Assembly (NCBI GenBank): GCA_013306675.1
Contig: JABLUY010000198.1
Location: 1 to 64,000 of the forward strand
Reading direction: 5' to 3'
Length of the DNA stretch: 64,000 nt
DNA from: Thraustochytrium sp. TN22
Lineage: Eukaryota > Sar > Bigyra > Thraustochytrida > Thraustochytriidae
The notes beneath the pieces are model-generated. The model did no database searches and was not told where the DNA came from. It worked only from the letters and a program-made list of their open reading frames with translations. Positions within the stretch are counted from its first letter, which is position 1, and the number at the start of each line of letters is the position of its first letter. Of this stretch, positions 28,139-39,340 are shown in pieces. Both the position numbers and the translations under genes were made by a program.

Positions 28139-31100
28139 TCACGAGTCGGCGAGGGAGGAGAAGCCGGAAGGCTTGTGCGGGCCGACGACGAGCTGCTCGG
28201 GCGCCGCGGCGCCGGAGGCGACAGCGAGGGGCGGATCGTCCGGGCCAGAGTCGCGCGCGTGCAGCTCGCAGCGGGCGCCCGAGAGCTCCTGCACGTGGGC
28301 GTAGAGGGCGTCACGCCGGTCGGCCATCTCCGAGGCAAAGGCGTCGGCCTGCACGAAGAGGTCGGCGCCGGGGCGGGCTCCGTGCGGCATGGTCGGGTGG
28401 CCGTAGCCGAGGCCGCTCATGAAGAAGGGCCTGCGCGGCTCCAAGCGGATGGTGACGCGGCGGCCGTCCTGCAGGACCATGACGATGGTACACGTCTGAA
28501 AGTGGCGCGCGCCGCACGTCTGGTACTCGAGCGAGTGCCCCGCCGCCTCCACCTTGCCGTAGGGGGCGTGCTCCGGGCCGAATGGGTCGCCAAAGATGTG
28601 CGCTGCGCCGTTCTGCACGGTGCCCGCGCTGTTCTGCTGCGCATGGTACGTGAAGCCGCCGTGGGCCACGTTCACGGGCGCCCAGAACCAGTACACCTGC
28701 GGCAGGCGGTCCGCAATCGGCCGCAGCGCCACGTTGAGCACGTGCCGGGCGACGGGCATGCCAAGAACCGCCTGCCGCCGCAGATTGGCCGCCGAAGAAG
28801 CGTCCGCTTCCGCGTGCGGCCGCCGGCCCCAGTTGCGGTCACGCACGCCCCACCAGCCGTCCGCGGACAGCGGGGGCGCATCGTCCACAGCGATCGAGCC
28901 CTGCCACTGCACGAGCTGCGTGAACCGCTCGTAATGCAGCTCGCCCACGTTCTCCACGCGCTGCTCGTACGGCGGCTCCATCGTCGGCTCGTATCGCGCC
29001 TGCATGGTCAAGTTGGCCACCAGCGTGCCAGGCACCGTCACTTCGACACGCGCGCGCTGTAGCGGCTCCAGTACCGTGATGCGAATCGGCCCAACGCTCG
29101 TATCCACGGGCGTGGAGGCCTCCTTGCCGTCCTCCTGGCCGTCGCCCTCGAGCGGCAGCGCGCATCGCCGGCCCACGCGGACATTGTGCTGCACGCCGCC
29201 AACCACGATGGAAAAGGCAGCGTCCATCACGCCGCGGCCCGGATACCAGGCCAGCGTGACCGCAAAGAGCGTGTCGCCGCGCGGGTCGTACCCGTTTAGG
29301 AACCAGCGGTCGTAGGTATCGCGGCGCCCGGCGCCCGGCGCCGGCGAGGGTCCGGCCGGCAACCTGGCCAGCGTCGCCGGCGAGTGGTGCGCAAGCGGCT
29401 CGTCGTACGGCATCGCGCTGCGCACCACCACCGGCGCATCGCCCGGCCGGTCGCCCGGCAGCGCGATGCCAGCTGCGTCCCGCTCCAAAAGCTTGTCCTC
29501 CACGTGCCGGTACGTGGTGAGCGCACCGCCTAGCGTGCGTGCCTTGACGCGCCGCGCGACCACATCCCGCAGGACGTCAGCCGCGCGCACGCGGTCCACG
29601 GCTTGACACGCGCGGCGAAACACCGCGGCGCGCGCCGCGGCCGAGGCGCCGCTCGTCCTTGTCGCCGCCGCGATGGGCGCCAGTGCTGCTAGCGCCACCG
29701 CCAGCCGGTACTCGCGCCAGCAGTCCTCCACCGTGTACCCCTGCAAGAGCTGCGGATCCTCCAGCGCCTGCGCCAGCGCGCGATGGTAGCCGGCCACCAG
29801 CGTGCGGTCGCACGAGTCGCCCGCCTCGGGTGCCACCTCCAGGTCCAGGCCCGCAAAGCACGCCAGGTCGTACACGCCCTTGCCCTTGCAGCTCGCGCCC
29901 CAGCCCACGGTCAGCCAGCGCACCTGGCGCCGGTCGTAGGCGTCGTCGAAGGAGAGACCCGCGCGACAGACCTGCTCCTCGCGCAGTCGCTCCACCGACG
30001 ACGGGAAGAGCATGTTGGCCCGCCTGCACGCGCCGTGAATGTACGTGGAGGCGCCCTCCTGCAGGGCCGCAAGCACCACCGGCAGGTGTTCGATGAGCGC
30101 GCGCAGCGTGCGCTGTGTGCCGGGTCGGCAGACGCGGGCCAGGCTCGGCTCGCGCATCAGCGAGTTCAAGCCGTGCCGCGCCGCCTCGCGCACCACGAGA
30201 GGATGCGCGCCGAGCCAGTCGAACTCGAGCTGCCACGCGAGCCCGAAGTCGCGCTCCAGTGCCGCCATGTTCGGCCGCCAGTGGATCGCGTGAAAGCGCG
30301 CGAACCGCGCCGCCACGGAGCACGCCTGCTGCCAGGTGGCCGCGTCCGCGTCGCCGCCGCCGCCGCCGGCTGCCAGCGGTGCCGCATCCTCCAGCACCAG
30401 CAGCATGTCCGCCGTCTTCTCGTCGAAGTGGGCGGCATACGCGTGCGGCGCCTCCAGCATGGGCCGATCCAGCGCCGCCGCACTCTTCTTGAGCCGCGCA
30501 CTCACGTGGCGGTAAAAGTACGTCTCGCGCTGATAGCTGCCCAGCACGCGCAGCAGCACGCGCCGCAGCGTATCGCACGTCGCCACCTTGACCACCAGAC
30601 TGTCTGGCATCTCCGGCATGTCGGCGTCTGAGCCGCGCGCATACTCGACCGTCACGCGCACGGCCTCGCCAGGCTTGATGCTTTCCAGCGCCGCATCCTC
30701 CGCCCCCGGGGCTTCTTCGGCCTCCGCCTGCACCTGTGATGCCGCCGGCCTGAGGCTGGCCACCTTGGCGCTGGCCACCTCGACGCCCAGAATTCGGCTC
30801 AGCCACGCTGCGTTGATCTCGCCGGCCTTCACCGGAAACGAGCGCCGCGGCAGAAGCGGCGTACCCTCCAGCTTCGCAAGTCGCGCGCCCTTGACATAGA
30901 GCACGCGGGCCGCGGCCCACGACACATGCAGTGCGGACCCGGCCAGCGACCGAGGGTGCGAGAGGCACCACGTCACCAGCTGCGCGTGGCCCATCAGCAG
31001 CGCGAGCGCCTGGACCAGTCGGGCGGCACCGCTCCCGCTCGACCCTTGCCAGCGCCGCACCGCGCGCATGAGCAGCAGTTGCGCGCCTGTCGACGCTGCC

Positions 31101-31428
31101 CAGATTGCCGCCGCTGTCCCGCCTTGGCCCTCATCCTGCGTCGCCTGTTGTTGCGGCTGCGAATGCTTCTGGTGCTGGCTCAGCAGCTGCATCAGCTGCT
31201 GCCGCTGCTGGAACAGCAGTCCATGGCAAGCTGCGCGCGCCGCGACGAGGAGCGCCAGCACGCGCGCGCTCGCCCTCCACGCCAGCACGGCCACCACGAC
31301 GTCGGCCGCCTGCAGTGCCTTGGCAACGACCGCGAGCTGCTTGGGCGGCTGCGGGTTCGGGTCGTCCAGCCAGAACGCGGCACCCGAGCCCTGCGCGGGC
31401 CGCTGCGCCTTGCGTGCCATGGCACCGC

Positions 31429-31459
<31 letters not shown>

Positions 31460-31597
31460 GGCCGCGCCGCGCGCCTGCTCGCGGTCCTGCCGCGCCGACT
31501 GTTCGAGCCCCCTCGCGCCGTCATCCGGCGCGCTCCGCCTCGCGAGATCCGCGCCGCCGCGGCCGCCGCCGTCGCCGCCGCCGCGCGGGCTGGACAT
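28139..31597 (-). CDS. Pseudokinase (APH/CHK-like) fused to lipocalin-like CrtC/AttH-type domain
   Basis: From the ATG at 31597 this is 1152 residues. The first 210 are low complexity with two hydrophobic helices. A phosphotransferase fold of the aminoglycoside/choline-kinase-like type follows (about 250-640): hinge-like LLVLEDAAP, then YIHGACRRANMLF where the family has HGD-R--N, so the catalytic Asp is Ala523 although Asn528 is kept. Next is VGWGASCKGKGVYDLACF, where the metal Asp of VDWQ is Gly565. Both catalytic acids are therefore gone. The C-terminal 450 residues hold two beta-rich segments with GWWGVRDRNWGRRP (about 910-925), the hallmark of CrtC/AttH/Svf1-like lipocalin folds. Alternative start ATG at 31420. 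Function unknown; it probably binds a small lipophilic ligand. Confidence 0.8.
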
Positions 31598-32428
31598 GCT
31601 GGCGCTCGCCGCCGCGCGCGCGCGCGCCGCTGCCGAGCGCGCCCTGTCGGCCGGCGGGCGGGCGGGCGGGCGCGAGGAGCCGCGCGGGCGATGAACGATT
31701 GATGCGATTCTGCGGAATTCGACTCGGAGGCCGCGGAAATGGTGCCGCGCGGACGCCTTCCGTGCCCCCCGGCCTATCCGGGTGCACGGGGCCGGGTATG
31801 GCGGCCGGCGCGGTCTAACCGCCCCGTGGGGGTACCGGAAACAGGGTTGCATGCGCGCTCCATATCCTCGTCGAGGACGGCGGCGAGGACCGCCGCTCAG
31901 GCGACCTTCCCCCCCTCCTCGAGGCGGTCCTTCTTGGCCCTTGGACGAAGTTACTTTAGAGCACCCGTACGAGTCATGAGATGGTTCTGGTTGTCGATGC
32001 CAGCCAGGTTGCCTGCCTCTGCGCAAGATTGGCGGCGGTTGTGCGCGCGTGGGATGCAGTGCTGAGGAAAACAAGCAGGCTGCGACGTCGCCTGAACCAC
32101 AGCTCGCTCGTTGCGCGGCTTTGCTCGCGGCTCCAATGACGAGCTTCTGCGGAGCCGAAAATGCGAGGAGCTTTTCTTGGCCATTCTACAACATCGTGCA
32201 CGGAATCGCACATGTTGTTGTTGTTGTTGTACTTTGAAGTGTCGGTTGAGCACTGCCAGACTCAGGGAGTGAGCGCCGAGCGGGAGTGAGTTGGCGACAC
32301 AGCTCGCTGCGGAGGCGTTCCTGGCGCTGTTGCTGCTCTGCTGCTGCGGCGGAGCCGGAGGCAGCGGCGGAGGCTGTCAGATCCTACTTCCTCGTCTCTG
32401 GCTGGCAGGCCGCGTGCGCGGCTGCGAC
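31598..32428. other. Divergent 5' region
   Basis: About 830 bases between the pseudokinase and armadillo-ankyrin genes. It holds a GCGCGC run near 31615-31630, GGGC repeats near 31660-31675 and a TTG microsatellite at about 32214-32228. The frame before the 32429 ATG is open to 32291 but only from a TTG. Confidence 0.55.
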
Positions 32429-35400
32429 ATGACGATGCAGCAGGGGCCGAGTCCGAAGGAGCTCAAGGCGTGCGCCAAGCTCCTGAAACAGACCAAGAAG
32501 GAGGCCAAGCTTCTCGAGGGCCTTGCGCTCGTGGCGCGCAAGGAGCATGTGGCCGCCTTCTGCGAGGAGGGCGCGGCGCTCGTGCCGCTGACGGCCCTCG
32601 TGGACGCCGCAAAGTATGCTGACACTGTCGTACAGCCCGCTGTGCAGGCGCTGGCCAGCTACCTAGCGATGCCCGACCAGGCTGGAGCCGCTGCTTTCGT
32701 GGCAGAAGGCCAGACCAAGAAGTCCTCTCCCTGCAGAGGCGTGGAGCGCTTCCTGCGCCTTCTCAGCGCGGAGAATGCCGTCATCGCGCAGGCCGGCCTC
32801 AGCTGCCTCGCCAGCCTCGCGGCGAGTGTGCGCGCCTTGGACGGCGGCGACTCAACGTTGCAAACCATCGTGGAGCGCTGCGGGGAGCTCGCTCTGCGCG
32901 AGGACGTGCCCTGGGAGACGCGCGCCTTCGCGCTCGACGCCCTGCTCGCGTCGCTGCGTGCCGGGGCGGCGCCGGAGCCCGTGCTCGACGCCATGCTCGG
33001 CACGTGCGCCGCCGAGGATACGGCCAGCGGCCTGCAAGACGCCGCCACGCGCGTTCTTTATGCCGCTACGTCGCTGCCCGCCTGCACGGCGCTTGTGCTC
33101 GGCGATCCAGAACGCCTCAGTGCCATCGGGCGCCTCTTCCTCGCTGCCACGCACCGCCTCACCGCGTACCAGCCCGCCAAGGGCGAGCCCCCTGAGGTGG
33201 CTGAGGCGGCGCTCGCGCGCGCAGAGAGGGGCGCGCACAGTGCTCTGCTCCTCTTCGTGTGGCTGCTCGCGCAGAGCACAGCTCCAACTACCGTCGAGGC
33301 GGAGACCAAAGGCGAGGACGCGGAGGAGCAAGTCCGGTCGCCGTGGAGCCCTCCTGAGGGATCCATGGAGGCGCTCTTGGCGCTCTTGCAGACGAAGCGC
33401 GCCATCGTCGACACCGTGCTAGCCTGCGTGCCTCAGCTCGATGACTCGCATCTGCGCTTGCTCGCAGAGAATGGTGCCCCGCGCATCCTCATGGAGCTCC
33501 TCAACGAGCGAAACGACCCTGCCAACCTGGAAAACCGGAAGCGGAGGAGCAACAGACTGCCGAGGGACGCGAGGAGGGCGAGGCGGAGACCAAGGAAGAA
33601 GAGGAGCAGCAGGAGGAGGAGAAGAACATGGGAGAGCAGGACGCGATCGCCAGCAACTCAACTTCGCATGGTGCGCTGCCTGAGGTGCTCCCGCTCGAGT
33701 ACGCGCTGCACAGAGTGCTCCAGCTCACAGAAGAGCCGGACGTGAAGCTCGAAAATCTGAGCCTGGCCTTACAACGGGCGCCGACCGCCGCCACTCGCAT
33801 CATCACCCTTGTGCACAAGGAACGGGACGCGCGTGACGAGGAGAGCGCGCGAACCTGGCTCGATGGTCTCGTCCGCGGCGAGGTCTTCCAGACACTGCTC
33901 AAGGTGCTTCAGGACGCCGACCTAAGTTGCCCCGAGGCTTGCGCGCGGGGCCTGGCCCTCCTCCAGCACCTCGTTCGCTGGGACGCCGTGCCGGAGAACC
34001 GCAAGGCGCTCAAGAATCCGATCCAGTGGGCCTCCATCTGGGCCACCGTGAAGGAGGTGGTCCTTCGGACTCAGGGCGTTAAAGCGGCACACGGGCGCGC
34101 GCATTGCGTCCTCGTTGATCCAACGCTACGCCCCGCGCCGCGGCCCGACCCAGAGGATGAGCGCTGGCCGCTCCAGCGGATGGCTGCCGAGAAGGAGGTG
34201 CACGATGATGTTCTCGCGTGCGCAATGCGTCTCGTGCAAATTGCGGTCGACACCGACAACGCCAATGCAGAACGGGCCGCGAGCGCTGCTGCCGCAAACG
34301 CCGTCACCGGGGACGCACCCGAGAAGGGGAACAAGGGAGGCGCAGCCAAGGACGCCACCTTCTCACGGGCCTATGACGATGTGCTTCTCAATGACGAGAC
34401 CCAGCTCGGCGCCTTTGTCATGCGCGGCCTCGCGCACGCGCTAGACAGGCAGGTCCCGGACCGTGACGTCCAGCTCGCCGCGCTCTTCGCGTTGCGCGCG
34501 CTCGCCAGTCTGGACGGCGGCCGGTCCATGCTCCTGGCCCAAACCGATGACGGTGCGGAGGTCTCCGTGGAGGGTGACCAGGAGGCGGAGGCGAGTGAGC
34601 CACGCTTTCTAGAGCGCATGCAGGGCGCCACCTTTGCGGCGATGGAAGCTCTCATGCAGCGCTTGGCTGACGTCATGTATGATCCGGAGCAGCCCGACGC
34701 AGCCGTGCAAGCGGCGATCGAGATTGGCCTCGAGCTCTGCAGGGACGCACGAGTGGTCGACGCGTGGGCGCAGCCCGTGCAGGCCGACCTGCTCTGCGCC
34801 GCAGCGCTGCGCGCCGGAATTCTGCCGTGCCTCGCGGCGCTCGCTGGCTACGACGGCCTGCAGAAGGCTGCTGTGGAACTCGCGCACTACCTCGTGAGCC
34901 GCGGTCGCTGCCGCGAGTCGTACTGGAGGACTTGGGAGGAGCCTGAGGTGAACGAGGAGGGCGAGACAGTCGTGGACGAAGAGGGCAAACCGGTGATGGC
35001 CCGCAAGGGTCCCGGCGCGGACCCAAGCCTGGGGCCCACGACCCAGGAGTGGGCCCCCTTGCTCAATGCGCCGTGCCGCGAGGTGCGCGACACGACCCGC
35101 GCGCCCGGCCTGGCCGGTGCCAAGGGCCAGACCGCAGCGGTCCTGCTCGCTAGGCAAGCCGAATGCGAGGCTGGCGTCTCCCTGGTCCAGGCCCTCATTG
35201 ACGCAGGCGCAGACCTTGACGCGAGCGCCGAGGATGGCGTCACGGCACTCATGTGGGCTGTCGGCATGGGCAGCGAGCGCGTGTCCCGATCGCTGCTGGA
35301 GTCCGGCCGCGCTGATGTGGACGCCGTGGACGCTACAGGCTGCAATGTGTGCCTCTGGGCCTTTCTCGGCCGCAAGCTGCTCGGACTGCTGCTTGAGTTC

Positions 35401-37407
35401 GGCGTCGACGTGAATGTGTCCGAGGCACGCGAGGGCTCATACCCTCTGCATTGGATCTGCACGGGCATTCAGCACGCCGGCCTGGGCTCGTCCCCCGGAG
35501 ATTTCCCCCAGGATTGGCTCTCGCTGCTCGCGAGTCATGGCGCGCGACCCGACCTGGTCAACTTCAAGGGCGCCTCACCGCTCCACGCTGCAGTGGCCGC
35601 CGGCAAGACGGAGGTGGCCCGGCGGCTTCTGGAGCTCGGAGCCTCGCCCAACCTCGCCGACTGCGAGGGCAACTTGCCCTTGCATCTGCTTTGCGAGGGC
35701 GCCTGCGGCGACGCCAGCGCCGCCCTCTTGGAGGAGCTGTTGCGCAGGGGCGTGCAGCACCCGATCTGCGAGGGCGTCTTCGAGGACCATGGCAGGTCGC
35801 GTCCGCTGCGCGAGCGCGTCGCCTTCCGCGTGGACCAGATGCTCGCGAACGGGCTCGAAGAGGTGCTCCGGCCGCGCATCATCCACGATGAAGTGCCCAC
35901 CGCGGCGGAGCTCGCGTGTACGCGCAACATGGCGGGCTGGAGCCCATATCTCGTCCTCCTGACCGGGAGCAAGGCACCTGTTGTCACGGTTGCGCTCGAG
36001 GACGAGAGCCCCACGGAAGCCGAGGCGCCCTCGCCCTCTGCGGGCTGGGCGGAGCGGGCGCAGATGCTCGCCGCGCTGCACTCTCACACAGACGGCACGG
36101 TCATGGTTCGCGAGCATGCCGGCCCGGGCGGCCTCAACGCCTTTGCCTGCCTGCTCCAGCGGCGCATCGAAAACTGCAGCGAGACGGCGGGCGCAGCGGC
36201 GCAAATGCTCCAGGCGCTGCTCGAGCAGCACGGCGAAGGCGCAGCGCAGGCGCTCGTGACGCCTGCCGAAAACGGCCTTTCGGCGCTGCACCTGGTCGCG
36301 CTGCACGCCCCGCCCGTTCCGGTCACCGCCCTGGTCATGGATGCCCTGTCCGAGGCGGAGGATGCCTGGGAGGTCCCTGCCGCTGCTGCGCAGGTGAACC
36401 CGTTCATCTTGGCGGCGCGGGGCCGGGACGACTCCGAGGGGGCTGGACTCCTCTTCGAGTGGTTCTTGGACCATGGGTCCCGCTTTACGCCCAAGAAGGA
36501 CTCAGAGGCCGCCGTGGCAGCTGCGACCGTGCCCGAGGCCCTCACTGGCACGGCGCTCACCGTGACGGCGGCGCGCGGCAGGCTGTCCACCGTAGAGGCC
36601 CTTGTGCGAAGCGAGGTGGTGGACCTGGACGCGCTGGAGACAGCCACGGGCCGCACGGCCCTGCACCTGGCTTGCCTGAACGGCCACACGGACGTGGCCA
36701 TCCACCTCGCAGTGAATGGCGCAGACCTGGACTGCGAGGACGCGCTTTTTGGCGAGGTGGCGCTCTTCTCGGCGGTACGAGGCAACAAGCTCGAGGCGTT
36801 CAAGACACTCTCCGGCACGAGCGAGGAGCCCGGCATCCTCTATGCGCAGCTTCAAAGCATCAATCGCGACGGTGACTCGCTGCTTCTTGTGGCGGAACGA
36901 CTCAACATAAATGGCACGGCCAATGATGCCCTCGTGCAATACCTGCTGGACACGATGGCCCCGATCGAGAGCCTCGCTGGGGACAAGCAGCTAAAGCAGA
37001 AGAGGAAGACGGAGGAAGAGAACGCGGGCGGCACGGATGCCAGCCCAGATGCCTGGGGCCCGCTCCGCTTTGTGTCGGAGGACGCGGTCTCGCGCAAGAG
37101 GTATGGCGGAGCCCACGCACACCATTGCTTCTCGCGGGGCATTATGTTCGCGACGTGGGCTGTGGCGGAGGCCGCCCTGGCAGAGGCCGAGGCGCAAGAG
37201 CAGGCTCGTGCTGCGACTCGGATCCAGGCCATCCACCGCGGCCGCACGCAGCGTCGCGCCTATCAAGCCAGCCGTCCCGACCTTGGTGCGGACGAGGGCG
37301 AGGCGGGCGGTGCAAAGAAGGACAAGAAAAAGGACAAGAAGAAGAAGGCCGAGGGCGACGATGGCAAGAAAAAGAAGAAGACGGCAAAGTCGGGCAAGAA
37401 GAAGTGA
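32429..37407 (+). CDS. Large armadillo-ankyrin-IQ repeat protein, split by one frame break
   Basis: About 1,659 residues if read through one frame change near 33530-33540. The first part (from ATG 32429) is helical armadillo-like, ending in ENGAPRILMELLNERNDP. After that the frame turns into an Arg-rich stretch that is clearly the wrong frame. The -1 frame continues with Glu-rich linker and more helical repeats, and is open to 37407. Ankyrin repeats lie at about 35215-35760 (DGVTALMWAV, SPLHAAVAAGKTEVARRLLELGA) and 36640-36800 (GRTALHLACLNGHTDVAIHL). An IQ motif (ATRIQAIHRGRTQRRAY) at about 37213-37263 and a Lys-rich tail follow. The break sits at GGAAAACC: one missing A, or -1 slippage, would join the halves. 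Probably a scaffold; the partner is unknown. Confidence 0.82.
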
Positions 37408-37537
37408 GCAAGCGTCGCGGTGTATGTGCAGTAGGAAGCGAAGAAACGAATGTGTGTTTTCGTGAGATACGTTACCTATTTCGAGATGGAAGCCTTGCGT
37501 GCGCGTGAGATCGGTTCTATGCGTGGTGGCCGCGCGT

Positions 37538-38731
37538 CTACTTGCGGTCGTCCACCGAGCCACCTTGGGCGCGTTCATCACGGCCGTCGTCGCGGTCTTT
37601 GCGGATCTCACGGTCGTCCCGGCGGCGGTCGTAGTCGCGGTCGCGGTCACGGTCGCGGTCATCGCGGCGACGATCATGATCGCGGTCACGATCGCGGCTG
37701 TGGCGGTCGTAGTCGCGATCGCGGTAGTCGTCGCGGCGGCGCCCATAGTCGCGATCGCGGTCGCGATCATCGCGGCGGCGGTCATGGTCGCGATCGCGGT
37801 CGCGGCGGTCGTAGTCGCGGTCGCGGTCGCGGCGGTCGTAGTCGCGGTCGCGGTCGCGGTCGCGGCGGTCGTAGTCGCGGTCGCGGTCGCGGTCGCGGCG
37901 GTCGTAGTCGCGGTCGCGGTCGCGGCGGTCGTAGTAGTCGTCGCGGCGATCGCGGCCGCGGCGGTCGTAGTAATCATCGCGGCGGCGGTCACGGTCGTAA
38001 TCGTCGCGGCGGTCGCGGCGGTCGCGGTCGTGGCCATCGCGACGGTCGCGGTCGTCGCGACGCGGGCGGTCGTCATTGGGATTGCGACGCTTCGAGCGGC
38101 GCTTCGAGGACTCCGCGGGCGTTGGCGCGGTGCGAGGCTTCTGCGCCAGGTTCGCATCCAGCGTAACCCCAGCCAGCTTCAGCTTGCCCTCCTTGGCGGC
38201 CGCAATGGCGGCGTCTGCGTGTGCCTGCTCCATGTACCGCACGAAGGCGTACTTGGGCCGCTTCTTGCCGCGCCGGCGATCGGGCCGATAGATGTCGCCG
38301 ATGTCGCCGAACTCCGAGAAGATGGCGCGCATCTCGTCCGAGGTCACCTCGTCCTCCAGGTTGTCCACCTTGAGCGTGATCATCGAGTCCAGATTCTCCG
38401 GCAGCGCGCGCTTGCCACTCTTGGCCTTGCGCTTCTTCTCGCCCCCTTGCTCCTCGCCGTCTTCCATCTTCTCATCGCCCTGATCCTCGCCGTCTTCGCT
38501 GCGCCGGGCCCTGCCGTTCTCCTCGTCATCTTCGTCCTCCTCCCCGTCCTCCTCCGCTTCCTCGCGCGCCTCGCCGTCGCCGTTGGCCTCGCCGTCTCCG
38601 TCGCCGTCGCCGTCGCCGTCGCCGTCGGCGCCGCGGTCATCGTCGCCGCCCTCCGGCGCCGCGCCGCCGTCCGCCTCGGCCTCGGCGGCCGTTGCCGCCG
38701 CCGCCGCCGCCGCCTCGCCGTCGTCCGCCAT
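37538..38731 (-). CDS. RRM RNA-binding protein with long Arg-Asp tail
   Basis: This 397-residue nuclear RNA-binding protein has an acidic/Ala N-terminal region (1-100), one RRM (about 115-195) with RNP2 ITLKVDNL and RNP1 KYAFVRYM, then about 190 residues of RD/DR repeats built on YDRRDRDRD. It resembles SRSF2-type SR proteins in layout, but the tail has Asp where an SR protein has Ser, so it is charged without phosphorylation. RD tails occur in NELF-E and some splicing proteins. The tail is coded by a nine-base-type repeat that also opens a long Val/Ala frame on the other strand. The stop lies 130 bases from the convergent armadillo-ankyrin gene. Confidence 0.88.
   Translation of the reverse strand: MADDGEAAAAAAATAAEAEADGGAAPEGGDDDRGADGDGDGDGDGDGEANGDGEAREEAEEDGEEDEDDEENGRARRSEDGEDQGDEKMEDGEEQGGEKKRKAKSGKRALPENLDSMITLKVDNLEDEVTSDEMRAIFSEFGDIGDIYRPDRRRGKKRPKYAFVRYMEQAHADAAIAAAKEGKLKLAGVTLDANLAQKPRTAPTPAESSKRRSKRRNPNDDRPRRDDRDRRDGHDRDRRDRRDDYDRDRRRDDYYDRRGRDRRDDYYDRRDRDRDYDRRDRDRDRDYDRRDRDRDRDYDRRDRDRDYDRRDRDRDHDRRRDDRDRDRDYGRRRDDYRDRDYDRHSRDRDRDHDRRRDDRDRDRDRDYDRRRDDREIRKDRDDGRDERAQGGSVDDRK
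37610..38060. repeat. Imperfect tandem repeat coding the Arg-Asp tail
   Basis: Repeating GCGGTCGTAGTCGCGGTC-type units with hexamer GCGGTC substructure over about 450 bases. On the minus strand it codes RD/DYDRRD. Confidence 0.9.
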
Positions 38732-39340
38732 CGCGCCGCGCCGCCCGCTCGCCTCCCGCCGCCGGAGGAGGCTTTGATTTCGATTTCGATTTGGAGCGGC
38801 TCGCCGGTGGTTAGTCAGTCAGTCAGGCGCCAAGCAGGGGCCAAACGGCGGGCACTGGCAGGCGCCACTGCGCGCCACCTCGAAGATCTTTGTCCGAGCG
38901 CACGATCCTCCACGGCATCAAGTCCTCCGCCGCGCGCGCAGGCCGCTAGCTAGCTACCTGCCTGCCTGCCTGCCTGCTGCCTGCCAGGCGAACGGGCGCA
39001 GCTTCAAGAGATGAAAAGCTGCACGAGGTGCGTGGTGACGGGCGTGCTCGACTCGGAGAAGAGCGTGCCAGTCGTGGATGATCAAACCTAGCCTAGATGC
39101 ACGAGCGGGATAAGTACGAGCGGGCAGACAGCGGGCACGCACTCAAGCTTGAGCGCCTGGCTGCTCAGGCTGCCAAAGGCGTGGTGCGTCACAGTGCGTG
39201 GTACCACTGGTACCCGTGACCCCACCTCCTGGTCAACAGCTGGCGGCGGCATGAATGAGTGAAGAGGTCTCGAGCAAGCAAAGTCCGTACGCTGCGCTGC
39301 GCTGCGCTGCGCTGCGCGCGAGCGCGCGCGGGCTGCGAGC
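38732..39340. other. Divergent 5' region
   Basis: About 610 bases between the RRM and RING genes. It holds GCTAGCTAGCTA followed by a CTGC tetramer run (about 38943-38986) and a GCTGC pentamer run just before the RING start (about 39289-39318). No gene seen. Confidence 0.6.

Noticed and set aside
37499-38953. 484-codon plus-strand frame rich in Val/Ala that would look like a membrane protein
   Set aside because: It is the complement of the Arg-Asp repeat of the RRM gene; the simple repeat keeps several frames open and no family is matched.
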